A stretch of DNA of 64,000 nt from Hyphomicrobium sp. 99 (GTDB lineage: Bacteria > Pseudomonadota > Alphaproteobacteria > Rhizobiales > Hyphomicrobiaceae): positions 3,235,545 to 3,299,544 of the forward strand of contig NZ_KQ031382.1 in NCBI RefSeq assembly GCF_000384335.2. Direction: 5' to 3'. This document shows, in pieces, positions 30,279-39,052 of the stretch. Both the position numbers and the translations under genes were made by a program. The notes beneath the pieces were generated by a model. It was not told the DNA's origin and did no database searches. It saw only the letters and a list, made by a program, of their open reading frames with translations. Each line of letters starts with the position of its first letter. The first letter of the stretch is position 1.

Positions 30279-30466
30279 AGGTCTAACTCCGTATTGCTCT
30301 GTGTCTCTTAGAACAATCCACCGTCCATCGCGAAGCGGCGGGATGGCGCGACGTCTTCCTTAGTCCGCGAATCAGATAACGATATCAATGCATCGGACAT
30401 ATTTGCCCGAAACTTGCGCATTGAAGCCCACAGACAAGCCGTCGTCTGAGGCCCCGGGGGAGAGCC

Positions 30467-31792
30467 ATGATTAGAAACCTTGCCAGCCTCGCATTAGTCG
30501 CGGCAGGCACGTCGATTGCCGCCGCGGTGCCGGCTGCCGCCAATGACTGGGCAGGACCGTATATCGGCATCGGCGGCGGCTATGGGATGACGAACACCCG
30601 TACGAACGCCTTTATCACGGACTTCTTAGACGAGGCAGTTACGAGCAAGAGTGGCCAAGCAGGCAATGGCGGTTTCCTTACTCTCAGCGCCGGCTATGAC
30701 CACGCCCTGTTCGGACCGTTGGTCGTTGGCGTTTTTGTCGACTACGATTTCTCTAATATCGATACCGGCTTTTCCAGCCTGCTAGCCGCCGAGACGGGCC
30801 ACTTCAAGGTGGGCGATCAACTCTCGGTCGGCGGCCGGGTGGGCTATCTCGTTGCGCCGACGACACTCTTCTTCTCGACGTTCGGCTACGCCCATTCCGA
30901 TCCAAGTGACATGACGATCAACTATAATGGCTCCAAGCTCCGAGCAGATCTCGGAAGCTTTAACGGCTACTTCCTGGGCAGTGGTGTCGAAACATTGATT
31001 GGGAACGGATTTAGCCTCAAGGCTGAATATCGCTATACATCAATGCAGGCGGAGAACGCTGATTTCGGGTTCGGCCCGATCGCTGTGACGAATGGCGTCA
31101 AACCGCAAATCCAAACCATCAGAATGTCGCTCAACTATCGCTTCGGTGACGGCAAGAAGGACGTTGTCGACAATTCGATCCCGCCGATCACGAGCAGCTG
31201 GACCGGGCCGTACATTGGCGTCGGCACAGGCTATAGCGTGGCCCAAAAGCGGGAAGACTTCGGCCCGAATGCAGGTCCCTTTAACAATCCGGTCAGCAAT
31301 GACGGCGGCTTCATCTCGGCATCGGTCGGCTACGACTATCAGTTCAGGCAAAGGTTCGTCGCCGGTGCGTTCGCCGACGCTGATTTCTCGAACCTTCACT
31401 ACAGCGACACCAATAGTGCTGATGATGGCACCGAATTTTGGAGCAGCCGCGGTGGGTTCAAAAACATCCTGATGGTCGGCGGTAGACTCGGATACCTCAC
31501 CGCACCAGACACCCTGCTGTTTGTCAGCGGCGGCTATGCCAATGCCGGACTTGGAGAGACCCTTCTCACCGTTAATATTTCCGACCCGCCAGTGTCCGGC
31601 GTCTTGTACGACGCGAAGCGCCTCTCCGGCGCGTTCATCGGCGCCGGCATCGAAACCAAAATCTGGGATTCGCTCTCGCTCAAAGCCGAATACCGCTACA
31701 TCGACCTGGAGAGCGCAACCCTTGAGCCATTCCCTGCGCACATCGACCCTGACATCCAGATGGGACGACTTTCTTTGAATTGGCGGCCCTGA
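30467..31792 (+). CDS. Outer-membrane protein with two fused beta-barrel domains
   Basis: 441 residues. A signal peptide ends at PAAA-N (about residue 24). Two homologous halves follow: residues 25-232, starting DWAGPYIGIGGGY and ending MSLNYRFGD, and residues 244-441, starting SWTGPYIGVGTGY and ending LSLNWRP. Both halves share GGF, VGGRxGYL, TLxF, FSLKAEYRY-type motifs. Each resembles one Omp25/RopB-like eight-stranded barrel. The usual rhizobial protein has one. Whether it forms two small barrels or one large barrel is not decided by sequence. GGGGAGAG precedes the ATG. Confidence 0.82.
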   Translation: MIRNLASLALVAAGTSIAAAVPAAANDWAGPYIGIGGGYGMTNTRTNAFITDFLDEAVTSKSGQAGNGGFLTLSAGYDHALFGPLVVGVFVDYDFSNIDTGFSSLLAAETGHFKVGDQLSVGGRVGYLVAPTTLFFSTFGYAHSDPSDMTINYNGSKLRADLGSFNGYFLGSGVETLIGNGFSLKAEYRYTSMQAENADFGFGPIAVTNGVKPQIQTIRMSLNYRFGDGKKDVVDNSIPPITSSWTGPYIGVGTGYSVAQKREDFGPNAGPFNNPVSNDGGFISASVGYDYQFRQRFVAGAFADADFSNLHYSDTNSADDGTEFWSSRGGFKNILMVGGRLGYLTAPDTLLFVSGGYANAGLGETLLTVNISDPPVSGVLYDAKRLSGAFIGAGIETKIWDSLSLKAEYRYIDLESATLEPFPAHIDPDIQMGRLSLNWRP

Positions 31793-31838
31793 CGCCGCCG
31801 GTTCGGCGCCACAGAAATTGAACGCATGTTTCGAAATT

Positions 31839-31860
31839 CAGGGGCCCTCGTGGGCCCCTG
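31839..31860. terminator. Strong hairpin between the two barrel genes
   Basis: CAGGGGCCC pairs perfectly with GGGCCCCTG around TCGT, 47 bases after the first barrel gene. There is only a short T run downstream (ATTT), so it may be an attenuating or Rho-assisted terminator. Confidence 0.6.
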
Positions 31861-32006
31861 AGCATTTGGGCGACAATCGCTGCGAAAACTCGGGACAAGC
31901 GAACAAATCCGCACACATATTATCCGCGAACGGGATATAAGCGACCGACTGAATCACATTTGCTGACGATTACGGATAAGTCTCCCTTCGCCGGTCCGGG
32001 GATACA

Positions 32007-33407
32007 ATGGTCGAGAAAATCGCAAGCCTCGGGTTAGCCGTTGGAGCAATTTGGGCTATCGCCGCCGGCCCAGCAGCCGCAAACGACTGGAACGGCCCCT
32101 CGATCGGCATCGGCGGCGGCTACCAAATGACGAACATCGACACCACCGCATTCCAGTTCGGCGGGATCGGCGAAGCGCGCGAGACGTCGCGCGGCGTGCC
32201 CGGAGCGGGAGGCTTTTTCACTCTCAGCGCAGGCTACGATCGCAAGCTATCCGGCCCTCTCGTCGTCGGCGTATTCGTCGATTACGACTTCGGTGACGTG
32301 GACACCCACTTTACGACTACGAACTTCGGTCTGGACGGAACACTCACCCTGAAGAACCAGCTCTCGGCTGGCGGCCGGATCGGTTATCTCGCTTCGCCCT
32401 CGACGCTGTTCTTCGGAACGTTCGGCTATGCCCACGCCGATTCGAGCGATCGCACGACCTTCGGCTTCGACCAGACGCATGGAAACTTCGGCGAGTTCAA
32501 CGGCTACTTCCTCGGCGGTGGCGTCGAGGCATTGGTCTACGACAATTTCAGCATCAAAGCCGAATACCGCTATACGTCGTACCAGTCTGAAGTCGGCGAC
32601 TTCAACGGCATCGTAGGCGACTCCGTTAAACCACAGCTGCAGAGCGTCAGGCTCTCACTGAATTACCGGTTCGGCGACCGAAAGACCGACGTCGTGGACA
32701 ATCCGGCTCCCTCGGTCACCAGCAATTGGACCGGCCCCTACCTCGGCATCGGCGGCGGCTACAGCATCGCCACGAACATGCTGGAATTTTCGGACACCGA
32801 CGAGTTCGGTACGACCGTCAGCCGAAACCCGGAAGGCAGCCAAGGCGGATTCATCTCTCTGTCCGCGGGCTACGATCTGCAAATCCGGCCAAGGATTGTC
32901 ATAGGCGCCTTCGTGGATGGCGATTTTTCGAATTTGCATCATAGCGAAGGCGTGCACTTTTCTGATGCCGACTCGCTCGACGACGAAACCGTTCGCAACG
33001 ACTTCAAAGATTTCATCATGGTCGGCGGCAGGATTGGCTATCTGACAACCCCCGATACGCTCCTCTTCGTGAGCGGAGGGTATGCCAACGCCGGCCTCGG
33101 AGACACGACCGTCACCTGCAACTGCACCGACGTTCTCGATTTCCCGCAAGGCCGGATCATTGCCGGCAAACGCCTCTCAGGCGCCTTCATCGGCGGCGGC
33201 ATCGAAACCAAAATTTGGGATGCGCTGTCGCTCAAGGCCGAATATCGCTACGTCGACCTCGCGAATTCGAACGTAACGAACTTCCTCGACGTGGATCCAG
33301 AGATCCTCGAAACGATCTCTTCGCGAATGGATCCCGCCGTCCAGATGGGACGCCTGTCCCTCAATTGGCGCTTCAACGGCGGTCCGCGCACCGAACCATT
33401 GAAGTAA
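32007..33407 (+). CDS. Outer-membrane protein with two fused beta-barrel domains (tandem paralogue)
   Basis: 466 residues with the same plan as the preceding gene. A signal peptide (LAVGAIWAIAAGPAAA) is followed by half 1 (NDWNGPSIGIGGGY to LSLNYRFGD, about residues 26-228) and half 2 (NWTGPYLGIGGGYS to LSLNWRF, about 241-457). Half 2 has inserts with CNCTD and a longer last hairpin. The gene is a tandem duplicate of a gene that is itself an internal duplication, giving four related barrel units in 3 kb. Location in the outer membrane is inferred from signal peptide and alternating aromatic strands. Confidence 0.82.
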   Translation: MVEKIASLGLAVGAIWAIAAGPAAANDWNGPSIGIGGGYQMTNIDTTAFQFGGIGEARETSRGVPGAGGFFTLSAGYDRKLSGPLVVGVFVDYDFGDVDTHFTTTNFGLDGTLTLKNQLSAGGRIGYLASPSTLFFGTFGYAHADSSDRTTFGFDQTHGNFGEFNGYFLGGGVEALVYDNFSIKAEYRYTSYQSEVGDFNGIVGDSVKPQLQSVRLSLNYRFGDRKTDVVDNPAPSVTSNWTGPYLGIGGGYSIATNMLEFSDTDEFGTTVSRNPEGSQGGFISLSAGYDLQIRPRIVIGAFVDGDFSNLHHSEGVHFSDADSLDDETVRNDFKDFIMVGGRIGYLTTPDTLLFVSGGYANAGLGDTTVTCNCTDVLDFPQGRIIAGKRLSGAFIGGGIETKIWDALSLKAEYRYVDLANSNVTNFLDVDPEILETISSRMDPAVQMGRLSLNWRFNGGPRTEPLK

Positions 33408-33447
33408 AACGTCAAGCAAACGCTTCGCGACTGCCGAAGCTAACCCC

Positions 33448-33480
33448 AAAAACACGACAAGGGCCATCATGGCCCCTGTG
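33448..33480 (-). terminator. Terminator of ctrA
   Basis: On the reverse strand GGGCC and GGCCC flank ATGAT, extended by CA/TG pairs, and are followed by TTGTCGTGTTTTT. It lies 32 bases past the ctrA stop. Confidence 0.65.
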
Positions 33481-33511
33481 CGCGTGAAAAAAATCAACCG
33501 AACGCGAAAGC

Positions 33512-34210
33512 TTAAGCGGCCTCGGAACCTTCATGTCCCGGATCGCGCAGCACATACCCGCGGCCCCACACCGTCTCGATGTAGTGCTTGCCGCCAGTAG
33601 CAGCTTGCAGCTTCTTCCTGAGTTTACAGATGAAGACGTCGATGATCTTCAGCTCAGGTTCATCCATTCCGCCGTAGAGATGATTAAGGAACATCTCTTT
33701 CGTCAGAGTCGTGCCCTTTCTAAGCGAAAGAAGCTCGAGCATCTGATATTCCTTGCCGGTCAGATGAACGCGCTGATTATTGACGTCGACCGTCTTGGTG
33801 TCGAGGTTGACGCGAAGATCGCCGGTCTCGATGACCGACTGTGCGTGTCCCTTCGATCGACGAACGATCGCTTGAATGCGTGCGACGAGTTCATCCTTGT
33901 GGAAAGGTTTCGTCATGTAGTCGTCGGCGCCGAAGCCGAGACCACGAACCTTGTCGTCGATGCCCGCAAGACCCGAGAGTATGAGGATCGGTGTTCCGAC
34001 CTTCGCGACGCGAAGAGTCTTCAGAACTTCGTAACCGCTCATGTCTGGAAGGTTAAGATCCAGGAGAATGATATCGTAGTCATAAAGCTTACCTAGATCG
34101 ACGCCCTCTTCTCCAAGGTCCGTCGTGTAAACATTAAAACCCTCGGACTGCAGCATTAGCTCGATGCTCTGCGCCGTGGCACTGTCGTCTTCAATGAGTA
34201 GAACCCGCAT
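33512..34210 (-). CDS. ctrA: Cell-cycle response regulator CtrA
   Basis: 232 residues, an OmpR-type regulator. The receiver domain has [20 protein letters not shown] and the phospho-acceptor aspartate in [18 protein letters not shown] (Asp51), then a winged-helix domain with [18 protein letters not shown] and [14 protein letters not shown], which is diagnostic of CtrA. The protein ends EGSEAA, so the C-terminal Ala-Ala that marks Caulobacter CtrA for ClpXP is kept. CtrA controls flagellar, division and replication-linked genes. A FliJ-like gene is divergent, and sciP and rcdA are in the same window. Confidence 0.96.
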   Translation of the reverse strand: MRVLLIEDDSATAQSIELMLQSEGFNVYTTDLGEEGVDLGKLYDYDIILLDLNLPDMSGYEVLKTLRVAKVGTPILILSGLAGIDDKVRGLGFGADDYMTKPFHKDELVARIQAIVRRSKGHAQSVIETGDLRVNLDTKTVDVNNQRVHLTGKEYQMLELLSLRKGTTLTKEMFLNHLYGGMDEPELKIIDVFICKLRKKLQAATGGKHYIETVWGRGYVLRDPGHEGSEAA

Positions 34211-34830
34211 GACCGTCCCTCTGGTGCCCTAATACGATCCGTGTCCGCGCTATGTCTGTCCTTCGCTCAAAGAAAACGCACAACAATCGAGCTAAGCGAT
34301 CGTTAGGAAGTTAGCGACGAGAGGTTAACAAACCCTAATTCGCGTTAGCTAATTCACCATCCTGTGGCGTGCCGGTGTTCCGGCAGCAACTGCAGATGAC
34401 ATGGCTTCCGCAAAGCCGGTCACACCGATGACGGTCGCGAGGTAAAGTTTCCCCGTTCGCGCCAAAGCATGGCCCGCTGTTTGTCTCAAAATAATTAGAA
34501 CTGCGCCCCTCTCGACCGACGATAGGTCTTCCGCAAAGTCCGATTTTGAGGCGCCCACCCCATCATCAGACTCCGATCGCATCTGACCTGCATTCGGCTC
34601 GAATCAACAGCTAACAGAATTCGTGAGATTGCCCTAGACTGCGTGTGACTAAAATTTTGACCCCAAACGAGACGGGTCCTCAGAAATAGTTACCCGTTGC
34701 TTTACCGCAACTTAAGTGGAGTATGTCATACATTATTACTGAGGGTCATCGGACGCTGGTGCAACGCGGCGGCCCGTCAGAATTACTGCATTTCTTCCTG
34801 GTTGCTGTAGCAGCAAAGCCTAATCTTTGA
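34211..34830. other. Long ctrA upstream region
   Basis: About 620 bases before the sigma-54-type site. It has an imperfect CtrA-like element TTAACAAACCCTAAT (34325-34339), two GANTC sites (GACTC 34569, GAATC 34601) that could be CcrM methylation targets, and an inverted repeat TTGCTG-TAG-CAGCAA near 34802. A 77-codon reverse frame (34349-34582) is not supported by codon pattern or a good ribosome-binding site. A complex, cell-cycle-tuned ctrA promoter would fit, but transcription starts cannot be assigned. Confidence 0.45.
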
Positions 34831-34847
34831 TTGGCACGCTTCTTGGG
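34831..34847 (+). promoter_or_regulatory. Sigma-54-type promoter before the FliJ-like gene
   Basis: TTGGCACGCTTCTTGGG matches the sigma-54 consensus YTGGCACGrNNNTTGCW at all fixed positions but the C (and following W) of the -12 TTGCW. A start about 12 bases downstream would leave a leader of roughly 40 bases before the ATG at 34895. Many flagellar genes are sigma-54 dependent. Confidence 0.55.
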
Positions 34848-34894
34848 TAACTTGAAGATACACATAAGTTCGAATTTGTTTGGGGTATCGGACG

Positions 34895-35278
34895 ATGAAG
34901 TCACGTGACATGGCCATACGCCTGAAGCGTCGTGAAGTAGAAGAGAAGTCTAGAAAGGTAGATGATCTAGAGCGAATTATTCGCGAGTTCGATCAGATGG
35001 CCTCGGACCTCGAACGCCAGATTCAGCTTGAGGAAGATCGCACGGGCATTCGCGATCGGGCTCATTTCTCCTATTCGACGTTCGCAAAAGCGGCTGCACA
35101 ACGGCGCGACAACCTCCGGCAGTCGACGGAAGGCCTCCGCGAGAAACTGGCCGCCGCCGTTCGTGAGCGCGACGACACGGTCGAGCAATTCTCTCGCGCC
35201 TCACAACAAGCCGCTAACCTTGACGATCCCCGCGCCGGCCGTCGTGACCGCCCTTTCGGCATCACCGCCCTTCGCTAA
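34895..35278 (+). CDS. fliJ: FliJ-like flagellar export protein
   Basis: 127 residues, almost entirely helical and charged: RLKRREVEEKSRKVDDLERI, EFDQMASDLERQI and STEGLREKLAAAV form a long coiled coil. That is the form of FliJ, the small chaperone-like stalk protein of the flagellar export ATPase FliI. The motif of about 130 residues next to ctrA fits alphaproteobacterial arrangements. FliI is not next to it here. ATG 34895 is chosen over a frame extending to 34880. The sigma-54-type promoter upstream strengthens a flagellar role. Sequence alone cannot exclude another coiled-coil protein. Confidence 0.65.
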   Translation: MKSRDMAIRLKRREVEEKSRKVDDLERIIREFDQMASDLERQIQLEEDRTGIRDRAHFSYSTFAKAAAQRRDNLRQSTEGLREKLAAAVRERDDTVEQFSRASQQAANLDDPRAGRRDRPFGITALR

Positions 35279-35497
35279 ACGCTCTCGGAGATCGGGCTCT
35301 CGCATAAGGCCCGGCTCCGTAATATTCCCGGCGATGCGGCCCGCCTGAAAGACGCCGCCTTCTTCCCCTCCAAATTCTGTTGGTACGCGGTTTGGCGTGA
35401 CTGTGTCCCCTTGCCCAAATCGGGCGAGGCGGGCACGAGTTGCAACTGACATTTGCGTTCAAGCAATGAGTCTATGTGAGCCGCCGCTCGGGGAAAA

Positions 35498-36139
35498 ATG
35501 CCTGTTCGCCGCCCATCGAGAATGGTACCGGCGCTGCTGATCATGGCGGCGTTGCCGGGTTGCGCGGGCAACGGGCCGGAATTGCAGTCTTTGAACCTCC
35601 AGCCGACCAGCCAAAATGCCCCCGCCGTCGCAGCGATGCCAGGAGGCGAGGCGTCCGCAGGCAAAGTCATCGCCGGCGCGACGGGATCGGCGACCGAGAT
35701 TTATTCACGGCTGGCACGCGGCGCCATGAGTTGCTGGTTCGCCGTAGGCGGCCCTCTCAAGAAAGACTACATCTTCCACGCGACGGCCGACGCACCCTCG
35801 CGCGGTGGCAAGGCCGAGATCGTCATCCACGAACGTGATTCGACGCAGCCCAACCCGCGCGGACCCAAAGCCTATCTCGTCGGCATCGAACCGACGGGAG
35901 AAGCATCTGCCGCGCTAACGGTTGAAAACAGAAAAATGCCGGATGCTTTCGCCTCTGCGATGACGGAGGACATCTCGCGATGGGCAAAAGGCACAGACGG
36001 TTGCGCGACCGCCTCTTCGACCCCGGGCTGGATACCTGCACCACCCGAGACGGCGGACGCAGCTCAACCGGCGAAGAAAAGTAAGCCTCAAAAAGCAAAG
36101 CTTAAAGCTGCTCAGGCCAAGCCGGCCCAGCAACCCTAG
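35498..36139 (+). CDS. Putative lipoprotein
   Basis: 213 residues. An N-terminal hydrophobic stretch ends in the lipobox-like ALPGC (cysteine about residue 22), so it is probably a lipoprotein. The middle has SRLARGAMSCWFAVGGPLK and HATADAPSRGGKAEIVIHER, and the C-terminus is a Lys/Ala/Pro-rich tail. I recall alike sequences as uncharacterised in Hyphomicrobiales. GGGGAAAA precedes the ATG at 35498; ATG 35522 is an alternative. It converges on sciP. Confidence 0.65.
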   Translation: MPVRRPSRMVPALLIMAALPGCAGNGPELQSLNLQPTSQNAPAVAAMPGGEASAGKVIAGATGSATEIYSRLARGAMSCWFAVGGPLKKDYIFHATADAPSRGGKAEIVIHERDSTQPNPRGPKAYLVGIEPTGEASAALTVENRKMPDAFASAMTEDISRWAKGTDGCATASSTPGWIPAPPETADAAQPAKKSKPQKAKLKAAQAKPAQQP

Positions 36140-36218
36140 ACTACACTCTGATGTGGCGGTCCACGAACTCTAGGAAACCAACGAAATCAGCCTGACGCGA
36201 TCCGTCAGACAGACGAAG

Positions 36219-36497
36219 TTAGTCCCGATAGTCCTGTAAACGCGTTGCGCGAAGGCCGGGCAGGCCGTGCTTGTCGATAGAACGCTGCCACGACAGGAAC
36301 TCGTCGACGGTCAACGTATAACGCTCGCAAGCTTCTTCAATGCTGAGAAGACCACCGCGGACAGCGGCGACCACCTCGGCCTTGCGGCGAATGACCCATC
36401 GTTTCGTATCCCGCGGGGGAAGGTCTGCGACCGTGAGCGGTGACCCATCGGGTCCGATCACGTAGCGCCCGCGCGCTCTCATCTGCTGTTCGGTCAT
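36219..36497 (-). CDS. sciP: SciP (DUF1153), small CtrA-inhibitory protein
   Basis: 92 residues from ATG 36497; a frame starting at 36524 adds nine. The conserved core YVIGPDGSPLTVADLPP, RWVIRRKAEVVAAVRGGLLS, then EEACERYTLTVDEFLSWQ is the DUF1153 signature, a helix-turn-helix. Caulobacter SciP binds CtrA or its target promoters and blocks CtrA-driven transcription in early cell cycle. A near-consensus CtrA box lies 50 bases upstream, consistent with sciP being a CtrA target. ctrA is 2 kb away. Confidence 0.92.
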   Translation of the reverse strand: MTEQQMRARGRYVIGPDGSPLTVADLPPRDTKRWVIRRKAEVVAAVRGGLLSIEEACERYTLTVDEFLSWQRSIDKHGLPGLRATRLQDYRD

Positions 36498-36546
36498 GAT
36501 ACTCAATACACACTCTTTGACCATGGTTAGTTATACCCGCATGCGA

Positions 36547-36561
36547 TTAAATTAGCACTAA
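36547..36561 (-). promoter_or_regulatory. CtrA box upstream of sciP
   Basis: TTAAATTAGCACTAA is TTAA-N7-CTAA, one mismatch from the CtrA consensus. It is 50 bases before the chosen sciP start. A box here would let CtrA switch on its own antagonist, as in Caulobacter. Confidence 0.55.
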
Positions 36562-36688
36562 CCCATTGAGTGAAAAACATATAAATGGGCGTGCCAATTC
36601 CACATTTCCTCCGCTGGAATAGGGCACCGGTGAGGCGTTCCGTCCCAATCTGAAGCATCGCAATGCCTTGGCGATTTATCAGCGAAAA

Positions 36689-36859
36689 ATGGGCCAAAAC
36701 CCTTTAGCGAGGCTCCACGCCGCCTTGCAGACGGCGGATTTGACAATTATTGATTGGCGAGGCCCAATACCCGCTGAGATCACAATCCGCCCCCAGCAGG
36801 GCAATTCTCTGAAATTCTTGGATCTTTTGAAGGATAGCGGCGTCGAGGTATTGTTGTAG
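36689..36859 (+). CDS. Possible small ORF upstream of mnmA
   Basis: 56 residues from ATG 36689 with QTADLTIIDWRGPIPAEI and a helical end LKFLDLLKDSGVEVLL. The composition looks protein-like. However, there is no ribosome-binding site and no known family. It could be a degraded gene or chance. The other parts of the 36498-36905 gap hold the CtrA box and nothing else I can support. Confidence 0.3.
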   Translation: MGQNPLARLHAALQTADLTIIDWRGPIPAEITIRPQQGNSLKFLDLLKDSGVEVLL

Positions 36860-36905
36860 GAGCTTTGTTGCGCCCCCCTGCCACTAGCCCGAGCCCGTCG
36901 ATCGT

Positions 36906-38129
36906 ATGAACCAGACCGAAACATCATCTGCCGGCAGCAGCGCGACGCGCGCCCCAAATCAGGCGGGCGCAGCGAAAAAGCGCGTCGTGGTGGCGATGTC
37001 AGGTGGCGTCGATAGCTCAGTTGCCGCAGCCATCATGAAGGCCGCAGGCCACGACGTCATCGGCGTCACGCTGCAGCTCTACGATCATGGGTCAGCGACG
37101 GGCCGGAAAGGCAGCTGTTGCGCGGGCCAGGACATCCACGACGCCCGGCGCGTGGCCGAGGCGCTTGATATTCCGCACTATGTTCTCGACTACGAGACGC
37201 GCTTTGCCGCCAAGGTCATCGAGTCATTCGCCGAGAGCTACGTCGCCGGTGAAACACCGATCCCTTGCGTCACCTGCAATAACGAAATCAAGTTCCGCGA
37301 TCTGCTCGATACCGCCAAGGACCTGGGCGCCGATGTCCTCGTGACCGGCCACTACGTGCAACGCCACGACACCGAAGACGGACCAGTCCTCTCTCGCGCC
37401 GTCGATGCGGATCGTGATCAGAGCTATTTCCTATTCGGAATCACGAAGGAACAGCTCGCGTCGCTTTGGTTTCCGATCGGCGGCATGCAGAAGGCCGCCG
37501 TGCGCGACCTCGCCCGCTCATTCAATCTACCGGTTGCCGACAAGTCCGATAGCCAGGACATCTGTTTCGTTCCGACGGGGAAGTACACCGACGTGATCGA
37601 ACGCCTGAAGCCGAGCGCGCTCGATTCCGGCAATATCGTCCATCTCGATGGGCGCATCCTTGGTCGTCACGACGGCATCGTGCATTACACGGTCGGCCAG
37701 CGCCGCGGCATAAAAATTCCCGCCGCCGAGCCCCTTTACGTCGTCCGTCTCGACGCATCGAAGAACGAAGTCGTCGTCGGTCCGCGTTCGGCGCTCAGAA
37801 CCACGGGCCTCATGCTCCGGAACGTCAATTGGCTCGGGGAAAAGCCCTTGAGCGAGGTCGCCGCGGGCGGTCTTTCCCTTTATGTTCGCATGCGTTCGTC
37901 GCAAGCGCTCCGGCCTGCACTTCTCGCAATCGCTGATGATGGCGCAATTCGGGTTGAGCTTGCGGACGGCGAAGAGGGTATTGCGACCGGACAAGCGTGC
38001 GTGTTTTATGCCGATGCCGGGACGGAAGGACGTGTCCTTGGCGGGGGATGGATCGCGAAAACGATCAAGGCCACAAATGCCGCCGAGCATGTGGTCACGA
38101 ACACCACGATGGCCGGAGCGGAACGCTAA
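36906..38129 (+). CDS. mnmA: tRNA-specific 2-thiouridylase MnmA
   Basis: 407 residues. The ATP-binding P-loop is [16 protein letters not shown] (about residues 27-42). The two catalytic cysteines are visible in [14 protein letters not shown] and [14 protein letters not shown], and the [10 protein letters not shown] motif follows. MnmA thiolates U34 of tRNAs for Lys, Glu and Gln using sulfur relayed from IscS. The protein is slightly longer than usual because of an N-terminal Ala/Ser-rich leader of about 25 residues. A methyltransferase gene follows after 45 bases. Confidence 0.94.
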   Translation: MNQTETSSAGSSATRAPNQAGAAKKRVVVAMSGGVDSSVAAAIMKAAGHDVIGVTLQLYDHGSATGRKGSCCAGQDIHDARRVAEALDIPHYVLDYETRFAAKVIESFAESYVAGETPIPCVTCNNEIKFRDLLDTAKDLGADVLVTGHYVQRHDTEDGPVLSRAVDADRDQSYFLFGITKEQLASLWFPIGGMQKAAVRDLARSFNLPVADKSDSQDICFVPTGKYTDVIERLKPSALDSGNIVHLDGRILGRHDGIVHYTVGQRRGIKIPAAEPLYVVRLDASKNEVVVGPRSALRTTGLMLRNVNWLGEKPLSEVAAGGLSLYVRMRSSQALRPALLAIADDGAIRVELADGEEGIATGQACVFYADAGTEGRVLGGGWIAKTIKATNAAEHVVTNTTMAGAER

Positions 38130-38174
38130 GCGCATCGCATTGAAATGGATTTGCGGACGAATGGAGATCGGGCA

Positions 38175-38912
38175 GTGAGCGACAACAAGCCTTCGGGCCT
38201 CCACGCCTCCTCGGGAGTGCGTGGGGCGGCACAGAAAAGGCGTTCGGATGCGAAAGTCGTGCAGCTCGATGAAGGCCAGGTCCGCGACGCTTACCGTCGC
38301 TGGGCGCCTGTGTACGATTACACCTTCGGCGCCATCTCGACGGCCGGCCGTCGCCACGCCGTCGAAATCGTCAACGCTGGTGAAGGGCGCGTCCTCGAGG
38401 TTGGCGTCGGCACCGGCCTCTCACTCCCCGATTACAAAAAGCATTTGGATATCGTCGGCATCGACCTCGCGCCGGAAATGCTGGACAAGGCCCGCGATCG
38501 CGTCAAAGCCGAGAAGCTGACGAACATCTCCGGCCTCTACGAAATGGACGCGAGCAACCTTCGCTTTCCCGACAATTCGTTCGACACGACCGTCGCGATG
38601 TACGTGATCACCGTCGTTCCCGATCCGCAGAAGGTCATGCTGGAACTTGCTCGCGTGACGAAGCCCGGCGGCGAGGTCATGCTGGTGAACCACTTCAGCC
38701 AGGAAGACGGCGTCCGCGGCTGGGTCGAACGCCAGATGGCGCCGTTCGCCGATCTCGTCGGCTGGCACTCGGTGTTCGACGTCTCGCGTGTGATGGTCTG
38801 TCCGGATCTTAAGCTGATGGACCGCAAGGCCCTGCGGCCCTGGGGCATCTTCACGATGATGCGCTTCCGCAAGGAAGGGGCAGCAAACCAGCGCCCAGTT
38901 GCCGCGGAATAG
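38175..38912 (+). CDS. Class I SAM-dependent methyltransferase, PmtA-like phospholipid N-methyltransferase
   Basis: 245 residues from GTG 38175, which has GGAG upstream; ATG 38145 is an alternative. The motif AYRRWAPVYDYTFGAIS and the SAM site VLEVGVGTGLSLPDY, then FDTTVAMYVITVVPDP and GEVMLVNHF, resemble the Rhodobacter-type phosphatidylethanolamine N-methyltransferase that makes phosphatidylcholine. Ubiquinone-type UbiE relatives share the fold, so the substrate is inferred. It follows mnmA in the same direction and precedes the tRNA promoter. Confidence 0.75.
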   Translation: MSDNKPSGLHASSGVRGAAQKRRSDAKVVQLDEGQVRDAYRRWAPVYDYTFGAISTAGRRHAVEIVNAGEGRVLEVGVGTGLSLPDYKKHLDIVGIDLAPEMLDKARDRVKAEKLTNISGLYEMDASNLRFPDNSFDTTVAMYVITVVPDPQKVMLELARVTKPGGEVMLVNHFSQEDGVRGWVERQMAPFADLVGWHSVFDVSRVMVCPDLKLMDRKALRPWGIFTMMRFRKEGAANQRPVAAE

Positions 38913-38988
38913 CCTCGCGAAATAACGTCCTTCCCGGCTCTAGCGAAATTTTGTTGGCACTTACGTGCCGCCGGGACGGAGCGCCGTG

Positions 38989-39018
38989 TTGACAGAAAGC
39001 TACGGCGCTCCCTATAGA
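38989..39018 (+). promoter_or_regulatory. Sigma-70 promoter of the tRNA gene
   Basis: TTGACA (38989-38994) and TATAGA (39013-39018) are separated by 18 bases. The -10 box ends 34 bases before the mature tRNA. It is the best housekeeping promoter seen in the window. Confidence 0.75.
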
Positions 39019-39052
39019 CGGTCGCTTCGGTGCCAGCATGCTGGCCCGGTGT

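Noticed and set aside
34325..34339. CtrA autoregulatory box TTAACAAACCCTAAT upstream of ctrA
   Set aside because: The second half-site has two mismatches in the proper spacing; kept only as a weak element in the region description.
34349..34582. Reverse frame of 77 codons in the ctrA upstream region
   Set aside because: Weak ribosome-binding site, no family, and it lies within what should be a long regulatory region.
38951..38967. Sigma-54 promoter before the tRNA gene
   Set aside because: TTGGCAC and TGC are present but the GG-to-GC distance is one base short; the perfect sigma-70 promoter downstream explains the tRNA.
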